NCBI GenBank assembly: GCA_003260075.1
Contig: QLIY01000060.1
Span: 1 to 64,000 of the forward strand
DNA length: 64,000 nucleotides
From: Phallusia mammillata
Lineage: Eukaryota; Chordata; Ascidiacea; Phlebobranchia; Ascidiidae
Reading direction: 5' to 3'
Both the position numbers and the translations under genes were made by a program. The notes beneath the pieces were generated by a model. The model did no database searches and was not told the origin of the DNA. It was given only the letters and a program-made list of their open reading frames with translations. Every line of letters starts with the position of its first letter. Positions within the stretch are counted from its first letter, which is position 1. Shown here one piece after another: positions 49,691 through 61,007 of this stretch.

Positions 49691-51744
49691 TACTTGGAAG
49701 CAAAGAAGAAGAACAATGGATTGAGACACTCGCATAGCCACATGCAAAGGTAGGACGCGAGACCACACCACCAATCCAAAGTAGGTTCTTCACCTTCATT
49801 ATGTCCACCTGTCTCTAGCATGTGATGCTGATAACCTAACAAAGGGACAAACCCCCCCCCCGAACAATGGATTGAGACACTCGCATAGCCACATGCAAAG
49901 GTAGGACGCCAGACCATACCACCAATCCAAAGTAAGTTCTTCACTTTCATTAAGTCCACCTGTCTCTAGCATGTGATGCTGATAACCTAACAAAGGGACA
50001 ACATTTGCATATGTATAAGGTGAAACACAGGTGATCGCTAAGCAGTTACGAGTTTAGAGTGAACCGGTTTAACAAGTTTAAAAGGATAATTAGCATAAAC
50101 GAATATTGCCTGGAGTTTTTCAAAGAGTCACTATGCTAAGTTTGTATTCTTATTTGAACAAAATTTAAACTTTTAAAACATCAACTACTGGTGTAATGAT
50201 AAAAAAACTTTGGAACAATGAAAATTATCACCCAAGGACAAATATAAAACACTTTTAACGGATTGAACCTACGGGAATAAGGCAAATAGCTGATATTGAA
50301 AAAGATGACCACAAGTGCAAGTTGCACTAAAATATAATTCTCTCTTCTGGTTCTCTTTTGATCGCTCGTACTAAAACGAGATGACTGGCGATTACCTGAG
50401 AGCGAGAAAAGGTTGAAAAACAACATAGACTGCTTTCCCCACATGAAAAACAACAACATTACCCAGTTGTTTTCGTCTGCTGCGTTGTTGGTAAATAATT
50501 GACCCGGTGGCTAAAGATGTTGCAAACATCAAGCATATCGGAATGTAGTAGAAAATATGGTGCACAGCTGTGGCGAACTGGTGAACTTCTCTACTATATA
50601 ATTGTTAGGTTTAAGTATGGCACCAATGGTGCAAAACTTTCAAAAACTGGTGTAAATTAAACACTTCTAGCTTTAGTTGTTTTGTGTACGTCAGTTATAT
50701 TTAATACCTTGTTTGGTTTGTCGCACAAGACGCCAAAGTGTTGCATCGTTGTTCATCTTGCACTGAGGCATGCATAAACACTGGTGCGCTAAAACCAATG
50801 ACCACAAGCCAAACAAGCGTATTGTAGGTCTAAGTCAAGAGAGAGCAGGATTTAAACTGATTTAGTTAAAATAAATATTGTACTTCTGCAAAAAGATATT
50901 GTATTAGCAAGAGTTACCTTCACATGCAACGGACGAAGGTCGCTGTACCAGGCAGGAAACCGCAATGACATGTAACGAACCAATGTAAATGTACATACAT
51001 TTATGGAGACAGCGTAAGAGAGGCCGAATTCAGTACCAAGGGCCAACCTGCAGGTCCAGGTGGGAAGTTGAAAATTGACAAATCCCCACGCCCGGCGATA
51101 TAGATGCAGAGGACTGAGGAGGCTTGAAACCAGACCTGCTGCGCATATGTTCAGGATAATAAGATCAAACGCGGATCTGCAAATTGTGTATGAGGTGTTA
51201 CAATTTAGAAGTTCCCAAAACTTGCTTTGCCGATAAGTAATCAGATTATTTCTCCTTGTCTTCAATTCATTTTAAAATTACATTAGTTTAACCCACAATT
51301 ATATTGCCTTCATGTTTTTCGTCCCCCCCCCCCCGCAGGTTTTGTTCATCTCTAAATCCGACATGATCACCAACAGGTTGCTTTGCTTCCCCCCCCCCGG
51401 TGTTACAATTTAGAAGTTCCCAAAACTTGCTTTGCCGATAAGTAATAAGATTATTTCTCCTTGCCTTCAATTCATTTTAAAATTACATTAGTTTAACGCA
51501 CAATTGTATTGTCTTCATGTTTTTCGCCTTTTTCTTTCCACTTCTAGTCTACTTACTTCAAAATTTTGGAGCTTGCTATTGTTGCTATGGCAACTAAATT
51601 CATCGCAATTTCGGCAATTGCTATCATCATTACCACCGCTGCTAGAATGATCAAAGTTACTTGACTGACGCCGGAAATGCTCTCAAGTGTTGCGCCAGAA
51701 ATGCTCTGACTTCCGCAGGTTTTGTTCATCTCTAAATCCGACAT
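49690..51744 (-). CDS. Orphan rhodopsin-like (class A) GPCR
   Basis: Six exons: 51557-51744, 50918-51176, 50708-50829, 50463-50593, 50273-50395, 49690-49835; 969 nt, 322 aa, all phases consistent. Hydrophobic segments fit seven helices: TM1 (VTLIILAAVVMMIAIAEIAM), TM2 (FDLIILNICAAGLVSSLL), TM3 with TCRLALGTEF ahead of it, TM4 (LVWLVVIGFSAPVFM), TM5 (HIFYYIPICLMFATSL), TM6 (LVQLALVVIFFNISYLPYS) and TM7 (YGLASYLCMWLCECLNPLFF). There is a basic third intracellular loop (DQKRTRRE). The DRY motif reads VRY, TM6 has no CWxP tryptophan, and NPxxY is NPLFF. The C-tail is only a few residues (stop after ASK). I cannot assign a ligand or named subfamily. The N-terminus is short and has one NKT glycosylation sequon. 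Confidence 0.82.
49862..49986 (-). pseudogene. Truncated second copy of the last GPCR exon
   Basis: A near copy of 49,690-49,835 with its own TTGTTAG acceptor but cut at its 3' end by the C tract 49,852-49,861, so it lacks the final residues and stop. Differences include GGLNESEELT here against GGHNEGEEPT in the other copy. Confidence 0.8.
51281..51540. repeat. Displaced fragments of GPCR exon 1 and intron 1
   Basis: A roughly 54-bp piece (51,335-51,388) copied from 51,715-51,760, spanning the start codon, is bounded by C tracts at 51,323-51,334 and 51,389-51,398. After it a roughly 130-bp copy of 51,190-51,322 begins. Same architecture as the JMJD6 insert. Confidence 0.75.
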
Positions 51745-53026
51745 GATCACCAACAGGTTGAATGATCAAAGTTACTTCTATGTGAAACTTGACAACGGTT
51801 TCTATAACTGCAATTGGTGTATTTGTTTACAGGTAGTTGAAAATGTAAACCAAGATAATGCAAATGTACAAAATCTCATCTGTACACCTTCAGTGTACCA
51901 GTATTAAATATTTTCACCCAAAAAGTGTGCAGGTTTTTCACAACGCATAAGCGAATAAATAATCTAGTAGTTGTAACAAACGAAATAGACACTATACTGC
52001 GAGACTTCCCCCCCCCCTGTAAACCAAGATAATGCAAATGTACAAAATCTCATCTGTACACCTTCCGTGTACCAGTATTAAATATTTTCACCCAAAAAGT
52101 GTGCAGGTTTTTTTTACAACGCATAAGCAAATAAATAATCTAGTAGTTGTAACAAACGAAATTGACACTATACTGCGAGACTTAAAAAGTCTATGTATAC
52201 TTATACCGTTTCTGGTCAAGAATTAGCATAAACCGTCGTATTAAACTCCATGAATAATCGTCTATCGGGTTCAACCAGGGACCAGAAAGCAAACGCAGTT
52301 CTCCACTACTTTGTATAAACTTTTTACCCACTGTAATCAAACACTGTAAAAGGACATAACCAAGTTACACAGTATTTATAATCACAATAATCAACCACTC
52401 TCTATGCTCCGACTGTTTTTCCCTCGCCACATGCCGTATAAATTTGCATTGCAATGTTATGCAGCCGTTTTGTTGTGCCGTTAATATGTCTATTTAAAGT
52501 TAGACACACTGTTGTAACTTCCACGGTTTCACTCGCGCTGGTGTGAGAGTTTCGAAGGAAAAAGCAAGAATATAAACCATTTGATTTTGCAATACATTTA
52601 CATTTCGTCTTTACAGAACCATCAGTATTGTATTTAAATTTTCTCATATTTTTTTATCATTTTAGCTAAGTTGTTGGGGCACAAACGAATATTGTTTGGG
52701 CAAAACAAATTTCTGCGAGATATGCCATTATCTTGATAAGGCGTCTTGCATAGCCACGTCGAAACGTCGATTATTTATGATAAAAATTGCTAAAAAGCGC
52801 AAACCCGTTTATACATCATGCCTGGCACTAATAGCTGATTTGTTGGGGCATGTATCTTCAATAAGGCTCATTTTCGCTTAATGTTCAGCGACAAAATGTG
52901 TTGTATCCTTGCTGTGCGGTTGCGTCACCACTAGGTATGTGACGTCACGAAATTGCCTACGACATCATACCATTTGCATGACTTGATCCAAACACAAACA
53001 AATTCCCAGATTTTATGTGTTGTATT
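51745..53026. other. Intergenic between GPCR 5' end and INTS10 3' end
   Basis: It contains a roughly 165-bp tandem copy (about 51,840-52,007 and 52,018-52,185) across the C tract 52,008-52,017. A compact region at 52,400-53,020 should include the GPCR promoter side and the INTS10 3' UTR. No exon or RNA gene is recognised. Confidence 0.5.
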
Positions 53027-54825
53027 TTATCGGGGCTCGACGATATTAATGCACGATAATATCACTTCTCGGTTTTCCGACAAGTATCGATGAACGAGAT
53101 CTGCCGTCGATTCCCGACTCCTCTGTGCGTTACGCTTCATCGCACTCCAGAACTCCTCGTCCGCTTCACGGTTCACTCCCCGGGTCACGTGAGCACGTCT
53201 GGGGACAAGAAACTAAGTTGTTACCAGATATATCGCACCAACAACAAACACAATTTCCTAGTTTTGGAATGTTTTAGATATTTTGTTTTCTAATTGTGCT
53301 GCTACGATTTGTTTCAACGGGCGAAATTCGAAAAGGAAAAGATTATTAATAACTTTTAGGGTTTGGTTTGTTGACACTGAAAGTATTGTTACAAGAAAAA
53401 GATAATCAGCTCTTACTCTGTGGGATTTTGCTTGAGGTTAAGTTTGCACGTTTCCTGATTCTTGATGTAAGCTATTTCCTCAAGGATGTCAATATCTGAA
53501 ACAGATTTTTTACACCATGTATAACCTAGTTCAGCAGCGATTGTATTAATGTAATAAAATGTGTGGAAGAAATATATATCTTAAGCATACTTAAACTTGT
53601 GTGATTGGTTGATGTTGTTTAATGTATATTTAATACTTGTTAATCTTGCACCAAAGGTTTTGGCGAACAACGCGTTGATAAACACCGATTTGTATCTGTC
53701 CTTAATGGAAATAAAACCATGCACGCTGTTGCACATACTTCACAACGTGCCATTGTTTTCAACTTACTGATAACGTATTGAAAAAATAAGTCAAACTTGA
53801 ATGATCGCTTTTCTACGAGGCGCGTCAACACACGGCTGCTTTGAGACTTCCAGCGTGGCCAATCATACTGCGACAAAATAATCAGGTGACCCAGCACCTG
53901 GTCGTCCTCGACCGAACGCATCACGCTCTCCAAACTAAACAAAAATCACTAATTACGTCGGCAAGTTATGGCGTAATTTACAAAAGACATGAAAAACCTT
54001 GAAATGAAAACGTGAACCCAAAATGGAAGCAAGTCTTCGACACTCAACACAACAGATTGAAGACTGGGTTGGGCTCCACCAAGTAAAAGGTCGTGATTTT
54101 GCGGATTACCCAAGGGAAGTAACCTCGTCACTTGTTCGCTGTTTGGATGATAAGTATAGGGAAGGTGGGAAAGCAATTGGAATATATACTCACATGACTC
54201 CTAAGATGTTATAAAGCGGTTTAAGACAAAATTTTAGAATCATGTATTAGGCGCCTTACTTGAAATTTTTCCAGGGAGTAGAGTGTTGACGCTAACAGGC
54301 AGTAAATGCGAGAGATTACTTCTTTTCGGGGACTGTGTTGCAAAAAAGTGCTTTATGAATTGATTTTCTGAAGATATCACTTTTTAGTACTTACTAAAGC
54401 TCTTGAAGTTTGGACTCAACTGCATTTAATCTGGCCCCCCCCCCTACTTGAAATTTTTCCAGGGAGTAGAGTGTTGACGCTAACAGGCAGTATATGCGAG
54501 AGATTACTTCTTTTCGGGGACTGTGTTGCAAAAAAGAGCTTTGTGAATTGATTTTCTGAAGATATCACTTTTTAGTACTTACCAAAGCTCTTGAAGTTTG
54601 GACTCAACTGCATTTAATCTGCTCAATGCTGCTTTATAATTGCCATCCATATTGTGAAGGTCAACAAGAAACAGTTGAAACCACAACCAACGCTCACATT
54701 TCCATCTTCGGGTCAGATGGTTAAAATCTGTACAAAATTGCAAACAATCAACAACACCTATAGACCTAAAACAAGCAGTATTTGGAACCAAATGTATTTC
54801 AGTATTGTGCGAAGAAAGATAATAA

Positions 54826-54859
<34 letters not shown>

Positions 54860-55929
54860 AGTGGTGGGATTCAGCCAGTTCGCACCGGTTCTATAGAAAC
54901 GTCTCACGAACAATTTTATGCGATCAGCAAACCGGTTAGCATTACTGGTTACTGTCAATGGACTTTTTGTAACAGAACTGCCTGAAACATATAACTTTTG
55001 TGATAGAACCGGCTGACAAAAAATGGATAAAATATTACAAGTAAGTATTTTAAATGATATACAACAAAAATGTGATTCATTTCAGTACCTTTTTCGAATG
55101 AATCAATGGAATGCAAAATATTCCAAGCTTCTTTTCCAACATTGTATGCTTCTCTTAAGTCTGAAGTTCGTTTTGAAGCTCCCTGCATTCCAGGTGATGT
55201 CTGAGGTTGCCCTTGGTCTCCCACAACACATATGTGAATGTAAGGCTGGTCTGTAGAGCTGTTGTCTGAAATTAACTATAAAACTGATATCAATACTCTA
55301 CGACCGAATATTGCAATGGGTTATTTGAACTTTTAAGTTGTACATGTTTCTCCAAGTATACAGTTCTATAATGATTTAGTTCTGTGATTTTAAGATTTTA
55401 CACATTTATAAGCAAACAAACTCTTGATAGTGTTCTGATAGAACCCTTATATTTTTTAACTCAATGACATCAACCAATAAACATGTTTCATCCTAATCAG
55501 AAATTTAATGCTCATTTTCTGTTGACAAGATTAGCGATAAAAAAGAAAAACAAAACTAAATAGCACAATATATCTTCTTCAGATATATAAAAAAGTTATA
55601 GTACAAAAAACTTTTTTCTACCTTCATATATTGATGGATCAAGTAACAACATGTATGTGGAAGCTGCCTCAAAAAGAAGTATGATTGTGGAGTAGAAGAT
55701 TTGTTTCCGATTGACAGCTCCGTCCACGTCTGTTCTGCTTCTTCGAAACAGGTCTCGCATAAATGACATCCGATCACTGATAGAATCACTAAGCACAAAA
55801 TGTGTGTTTAAAATCATCCAACACCAATATCAAGGTACAACATGCAAAACCAGCAACACAAAGTTGGGTACTTTCATTCACTTTAATTCACCTGGAAAAG
55901 AAATAATTATTGACCGATAAACAGTCACC

Positions 55930-55971
<42 letters not shown>

Positions 55972-57674
55972 AGTACAAGGCATGAGTTGTTGATTGAATG
56001 TAGTAAAACAATTTAAACAACAAACATTATGTAATGTTACTTGTCTGAAGAGTTACTGTCCAAACTCCATTCACACCGCATAGCTATCCAAGAAAGTAAC
56101 TTGCTCATCTCTGTCCAACTTTCTCTTCTTTCAGCATCTTTAAAAAATGTTAGATTTTATCTCATTGTGGATAAAACAACTACTCAACACATTTCATTTA
56201 AATTTAACATTTTTTTTTACATAACCCCCCCCCCGCTAGAAATACCTGCCTAACCTTACAATGTTATGGAGGGCAGATTTGGAGGATTAAACTGGTCAAC
56301 AATACTCCCCCCCCCCTTGTGGATAAAACAACTACTCAACACATTTCATTTAAATTTAACATTTCTTTCACGTAAGTGCAGATTTTTTACATAGTGTGGG
56401 ATACCATAATCCTTTTCTGGTTCCATTAAAAAAACTCACTAAAACTTTTTTGAAGAAACAAAATAAGCATAGAAAAAACCTCGAGAAAAAAATAACTGTA
56501 CAACTACATAAGTCAAGTTTGTATCAAACAAATAAAAATGAATCACTTAAACGTCATCAATCATAAAGTTGGGCATACTTCAATAACGTAAAATATATCA
56601 TGATCAAGTTGGTTACTTACCATCGCTTGCTGTGAAGAAACATGCATAAAACTCGGTTGCTTTCTGCAGCCACTTATAGAAGTGCTTATGGGAGACTCCA
56701 ACATTTCCATAACGACATATCACAGGAAGAACTTTGCGGACCAACAAGGTACGGCAATAATTTACTGTGTTGTTTTCAGCAACACGTCTCTCTGTTTCAA
56801 CAAGTTTTTCAGTAATTGCCAACTGCAATCAAAATAGATTTTGATTAAAATATCTTTACAATCAGACAGCAAAGACAAGCTGATTAAGCAATTAAAAAAT
56901 GAGCATCAAAATTATTTCCATTGCTTTATTTGTTATTTTCAAATGACTTGATCTTATCCAAACCATGCAATGATTTGTTTGTAATGGCTGGTACCTAACA
57001 TTTGTAAGGAAAACATCTTATTTAAAGATGCAAAGTAAAACTCTGGCATGCTTTCTTGACTTTGAAGCAACATTGTGAAAACTGTTTTTGTGCAAATCAT
57101 ACTTACCCCATACTTCGATATTGTTTCAGGGAATTTGTTCATGAGAAGCAGCATTAGACGACAGTAATGAGCAACATTGACAACACTTTCTGCACTGCCT
57201 ATGATCATTCCCTGTTGTGTGATTGGGGGAAGGTGATCAAATATTTCTAAACAAAATTAAATTTGAAACTTATTTATTGATAATCAATACTAAAGCAATA
57301 CCTTTTCTGAAGTCATCATTTGATTTTTCTGTAGCTTCTATAAGCAACTCAATTTCTTTCCAAAGCTGTGGTTCATTTGAAAAATCGCGATATCTGTAAA
57401 AACACAAGGCTGCAGGTCAGGTCACACAGTTGCCACATAAAATTTGATAATCATACATTTCGTTCAGAACCCGGGCACATTCTTCTGTGTTTTTCTTCCT
57501 GAGTTCCAAATGATATTCCTCAATCTAAACAGAATGTTTATTAAAAATGATGGGGTTCCAAGGTTTGAACCAAACAATCTGTTAATCTTATGCAGTGGTG
57601 GGATTCAAACTTTTTGTCAGTCGGCTCTGTCATAAAAGTCATATTTTTCAGTCGGTTCTGTTACAAATTCCATT

Positions 57675-57764
<90 letters not shown>

Positions 57765-58162
57765 TGAGACGCTTCTATAGAACCGGCGGAACCCCACCAC
57801 TGATCTTATGTATGTGTAAAACAGTACATGGGATACCTATTACTCATCTGGCCACTATAAAAGGGGGTGCAGAAAGTGCACAGCAAGAAGGACCCTGGAT
57901 TTCAAAAATATAACACATTTTGTGCGCTGGACCCTCACACATCAATACTTGAAATGGTGTTTATTGTTTTTGTAAGTTTTACCTGTAATCGGAAACTCTG
58001 CGGAAAAATTGTTTTCGCAGTCAGAAGCCAACTTCGTGCTGAATATATGTCTGAATCGGTTTGACTTTTGGAAACACCTAATATCCACTCCTCTTGATTT
58101 GCAGCCATATCAAAAATGCTAGCGGGGCAGTGGATCTGTAATTCACCAATACTTGCAGACAT
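53027..58162 (-). CDS. INTS10: Integrator complex subunit 10
   Basis: Fourteen coding exons: 57983-58162, 57457-57524, 57302-57393, 57107-57246, 56621-56822, 56041-56137, 55622-55788, 55089-55265, 54583-54727, 54260-54332, 53998-54200, 53768-53934, 53417-53495, 53027-53198. The sum is 1,962 nt (653 aa; the human protein is about 710). INTS10 is a helical scaffold subunit of the nuclear Integrator complex, which cleaves snRNA precursors and attenuates Pol II. Alignment to the family is clear along the length: ARSWLLTAKTIFP near the N-terminus, MRCEWSLD, WKCERWLWFQLFL, DDQVLGHLIILSQYDWPR and HVTRGVNREADEEFW near the C-terminus. The 53,998-54,200 exon uses the donor AG/GTTTTT, which restores frame and family length. 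The 73-nt exon also exists as a copy after the C tract at 54,435-54,444. Introns carry two hAT MITEs. Confidence 0.92.
54242..54640. repeat. Roughly 190-bp tandem copy covering INTS10 exon 10
   Basis: The unit beginning TACTTGAAATTTTTCCAGGG (54,258) ends at the C tract 54,435-54,444 and restarts. It duplicates the 73-nt exon (54,260-54,332; second copy about 54,448-54,520) and the 3' end of the preceding exon. In the first copy the donor-side base reads CTTTAG/TAAG rather than CTTTG/GTAAG, so only the upper copy (54,583-54,727) has a normal donor. Confidence 0.75.
54827..54859. repeat. 33-nt poly-C tract
   Basis: Lies immediately before the CAGTGG terminus of a hAT MITE in an INTS10 intron. 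Target-site duplication and left flank cannot be read through it. Confidence 0.85.
54859..55020 (+). mobile_element. hAT-type MITE, right end missing
   Basis: It starts CAGTGGTGGGATTCAGCCAG and carries the family's internal unit (CAAACCGGTTAGCATTACTG) and GATAGAACCGGCTGACAAAA, then runs into unrelated sequence without TCACCACTG. Same family as 17,152 and 57,593. Confidence 0.75.
55932..55971. repeat. 40-nt poly-C tract
   Basis: In the INTS10 intron between 55,788 and 56,041. The flanks show no duplication. Confidence 0.85.
56145..56370. repeat. Short tandem copies at two C10 tracts in an INTS10 intron
   Basis: Tracts at 56,225-56,234 and 56,307-56,316 isolate a roughly 70-bp piece. The sequence TTGTGGATAAAACAACTACT precedes the first tract (56,164) and restarts after the second. 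Confidence 0.7.
57593..57802 (-). mobile_element. hAT-type MITE with perfect 8-bp target duplication
   Basis: Inverted termini CAGTGGTGGGATT and CCCCACCACTG are flanked on both sides by ATCTTATG (585-592 and 803-810 of this 57-kb interval). It lies in the first INTS10 intron in inverted orientation relative to the 17-kb and 54-kb copies. Internal sequence present in those copies (the GGTTAGCATTACTGG unit) is absent and its place is taken by 88 Cs (57,676-57,763). Confidence 0.85.
57676..57763. repeat. 88-nt poly-C tract
   Basis: The longest tract in the window, replacing the interior of the MITE at 57,593-57,802. Confidence 0.85.
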
Positions 58163-59303
58163 TTTATGGGGACTTCCCCTACCACTTTTGCCTTGTATTC
58201 GGTCATTAATCCGTGGCAGTGGAAATATTTTTTCTGTGTCTTTAAAAGCAGAATTGCCATCATGGATATGGTTTTTGTCTTCGTGCATTTCCCCAAAATG
58301 CCACGTTTTTCTTACTTCTCTTATATTGATCATTTTGGCCAGGCAACCAAACATCACCTTCATTGTTCGGTAAATAGGCAACCATTAAATGATTAAAACA
58401 ACATGGTTTGTGCCGGACATCGCCTTAGCTTGGCCCAAGCCATGCTGCAAACAAAAAGCACGACACATCCCCACGCCGTCTGGTATTACCCCGGTACCGG
58501 AGGCACGATTAATTGAGAGCTGTTTTGTATGGACTTTTTATTGGTTTCTCTGGTTTCTTTGGACCGACCTAACCTCCACCCATTATCGGAAAAGGATAGC
58601 CCTGTACAACAAACTTGAATTTATTGATGTAGGTTATATGCAACCAGTCTTAAACTAAAAGGTTATGAGGTTTGAACCAACTCCGATTTTCCCTTTTTTG
58701 TTGGCTAATAAATTAATAGCGAAGGTTTTATATTTGTCCAAAACACCAGTTGTTGTTTTCGTTTGGGTTATGCTGAGTTTATTTTGCAAGACAAACAAAT
58801 CAAAGCGCGCTGCACTACAAGAACAATCGCTATCCCTGAAAATGCAACATTAGATTGATGTGTGAAGCATTACACACATGAGTGCACAATAAGCATTGCT
58901 ATACCATAGATTACGGTTATTGGTGTGTTGCGGCTGCTTACAAAGTTTGCGCTTGATGCACTGTGTTAAAAACAGCGTAACAAGTCAGTATAGGAGCCCC
59001 CCCCCCTAAGCATTGCTATACCATAGATTACGGTTATTGGTGTGTTGCGGCTGCCTACAAAGTTGCCCAAAAAACTTGTTCATACAAAATAAATATATTC
59101 AAAATATCCTATGTTCGTAACTGGGTACGGGTTTGTACTTTCGAGTAATTAGGCCCGCCTAGAGCCCCGCTCTAATATTGTATAGCCTCGCAGTATCAAT
59201 TTAGTAGAATAACCGAGCTTTTGTACATGCGAAGTGTTAAAGAACGCGGTTAAAAATTATACAAAAAGCTTTCACAAAACGGAATTGCAAGCAGTAACAA
59301 ATG
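58163..59303. other. Intergenic between INTS10 and the COMT-like gene
   Basis: It contains the INTS10 upstream region and a roughly 110-bp tandem copy (from about 58,890 and after the C tract 58,997-59,006). No supported gene. The ORFs at 58,389 and 58,665 have no recognisable family. Confidence 0.5.
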
Positions 59304-59951
59304 TTATATTCTGTACACAGATTTTTCAACTCCATCTGGTGATTCTGTGTATCGCAGTGTTCCCATAAAGGTTTGACATTCATACTTTGGGCTGTTTCTG
59401 ACATATTCCAAATAATCCGGACATCCAGGCCAAATAATGTTATCAGCTGCAATCACACTTCCGTAGTGGATCAGATTCAGTTCTTCCAATAGCAAAAGAT
59501 CAGGCTTGTACAACTCCTTCATGTGATCCATAAACACAAAATCGAAACATGGAATTGTAAGAGACCTGATTACGTTTGTGCTATATCCTCTGATAACAGT
59601 CACTTTGTTGGCCATTCCGGCAAAGTCAATAATCTTTCTCGATTTTTCAACATTTAATTCATCTGGCTCAACAGAGTACAGCATTCCACCGTCAGGTGAG
59701 GCACGGGCAATTCTTAAGGCGCTATATCCACTATAGGTACCAAGTTCTAGGGCTAACTTTGGGCTGCATTCTTTTACGATATCTTCCAAATGTTTTCCTT
59801 TTGTTATTCCAACACTGAACGTATCTTTTGCAAAAGTAATGTAAAAGGAATCAATGGTGTCAATAACGCTGTTTACATCACCCTTCGTGGCATTTTTAAT
59901 CACATATTCCACCAGTTTTTGAGAAACTGTAAAATCCACATTAAGAGACAT
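59304..59951 (-). CDS. Catechol O-methyltransferase-like enzyme
   Basis: A single-exon, 215-residue SAM-dependent methyltransferase of the COMT family, which methylates one hydroxyl of a catechol ring in a Mg2+-dependent reaction. Visible features: GITKGK (48-53), matching the substrate-loop region; SAM-binding LELGTYSGYSALRIAR (68-83); SVEPDELN (93-100); FMDHMKELY (140-148) with the first Mg2+ aspartate (142) and catalytic lysine (145); and AADNIIWPGCPDYL (168-181) with the second Asp-Asn pair (170-171). The C-terminal EKSVYRI fits the family. It has no signal anchor, so it is a soluble form. The start at 59,951 gives family length; an acceptor-like TTTGTTTAAAG lies upstream. All key catalytic residues are present, so it is probably functional. 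Substrate is unknown. Confidence 0.88.
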   Translation of the reverse strand: MSLNVDFTVSQKLVEYVIKNATKGDVNSVIDTIDSFYITFAKDTFSVGITKGKHLEDIVKECSPKLALELGTYSGYSALRIARASPDGGMLYSVEPDELNVEKSRKIIDFAGMANKVTVIRGYSTNVIRSLTIPCFDFVFMDHMKELYKPDLLLLEELNLIHYGSVIAADNIIWPGCPDYLEYVRNSPKYECQTFMGTLRYTESPDGVEKSVYRI

Positions 59952-61007
59952 GTCGACACCTATCACAACCCGTAACTTTAAACAAAAACAATGCATATTA
60001 TACCAACCAACAATCATGGCCAATAAATATATTTACGGCATGTACCTACTTTGACATTTTAAAATACTTATGCGATAAGCAATTTTTTATTAACCAACAT
60101 TTAGGAAGCACCCATTGTAGATACGCTGAGCTATAGTCTACACTTTGGAGTTAAACAGGAATCATCCAGAACAAGAACATATTATCCTGAACATTCATGT
60201 TTTTTACACTTGCCTTTATTTGAACTTCTGTTAACCTGAAAAGAATTGCAATTTGTTACATATCTTTGCCTTTATCAAGCGCTGCTTTAAAAAGAGGAAA
60301 TCATTGTACAAGTCTGCACACCAATGTCATATATTAGCACACATGACTGAACTGCAAAAAAATGCTGATGCTTGCGATCCCAGGCTATATATGGCAAATT
60401 TCTTGGTTTGCTGCGCAGTAATTGATGCAGCCGAGGTTGTACAATGCAAACATCGCGTTTCGTTCATTGTGTGCAAAAACAAGTTTAAAATTACAACTTT
60501 GCTTCTGCTTTTCAATTGTTTGCGCACTATAAGCCCAACTATTTGACGCGTGTGTATATTATGTTTCTAATGTATATCCCCAGTACCCCAAAATTCAATT
60601 AGATTTGTTGTTTCAGTAAAATAGTTTTTTTAAACCGCGGTCGCCAGTTTATACATCCCCCCCCCCATGTATATCCCCAGTACCCCAAAATTCAATTAGA
60701 TTTGTTGTTTCAGTGAAAGAGTTTTTTTAAACCACGGTCGCCAGTTTATACACCCCCCCCCCCACAAGTCTGCACACCAATGTCATATATTAGCACACAT
60801 GACTGAACTGCCAAAAAAATGCTGATGCTTGCGATCCCAGGCTATATATGGCAAATGTCTTGGTTTGCTGCGCAGTAATTGGCCCCCCCCCCTAGCTGAA
60901 ATTTTTCAGAACGCGGTGTTATTTTCAAAAGTTCAACAACCTCTGTTAAAATAATTATACAAAAAGCTTCACAAAACGGAATGGCAAACAGTAACAAATG
61001 TTATACC
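59952..61007. repeat. Duplicated upstream blocks of the COMT-like genes
   Basis: Segments around 60,330-60,430 recur at 60,764-60,882, and 60,565-60,656 recurs at 60,667-60,752. Each is bounded by C10 tracts (60,657-60,666; 60,753-60,763; 60,883-60,892). A related block is at about 62,770-62,980. No further gene. Confidence 0.7.

Noticed and set aside
54023-54214. Plus-strand 63-codon ORF that looked like a small charged protein
   Set aside because: The minus strand here is a real INTS10 exon (53,998-54,200) with correct phase and family match.
57590-57913. Two overlapping ORFs with long poly-proline
   Set aside because: They read through the 88-C tract and MITE ends inside an INTS10 intron.
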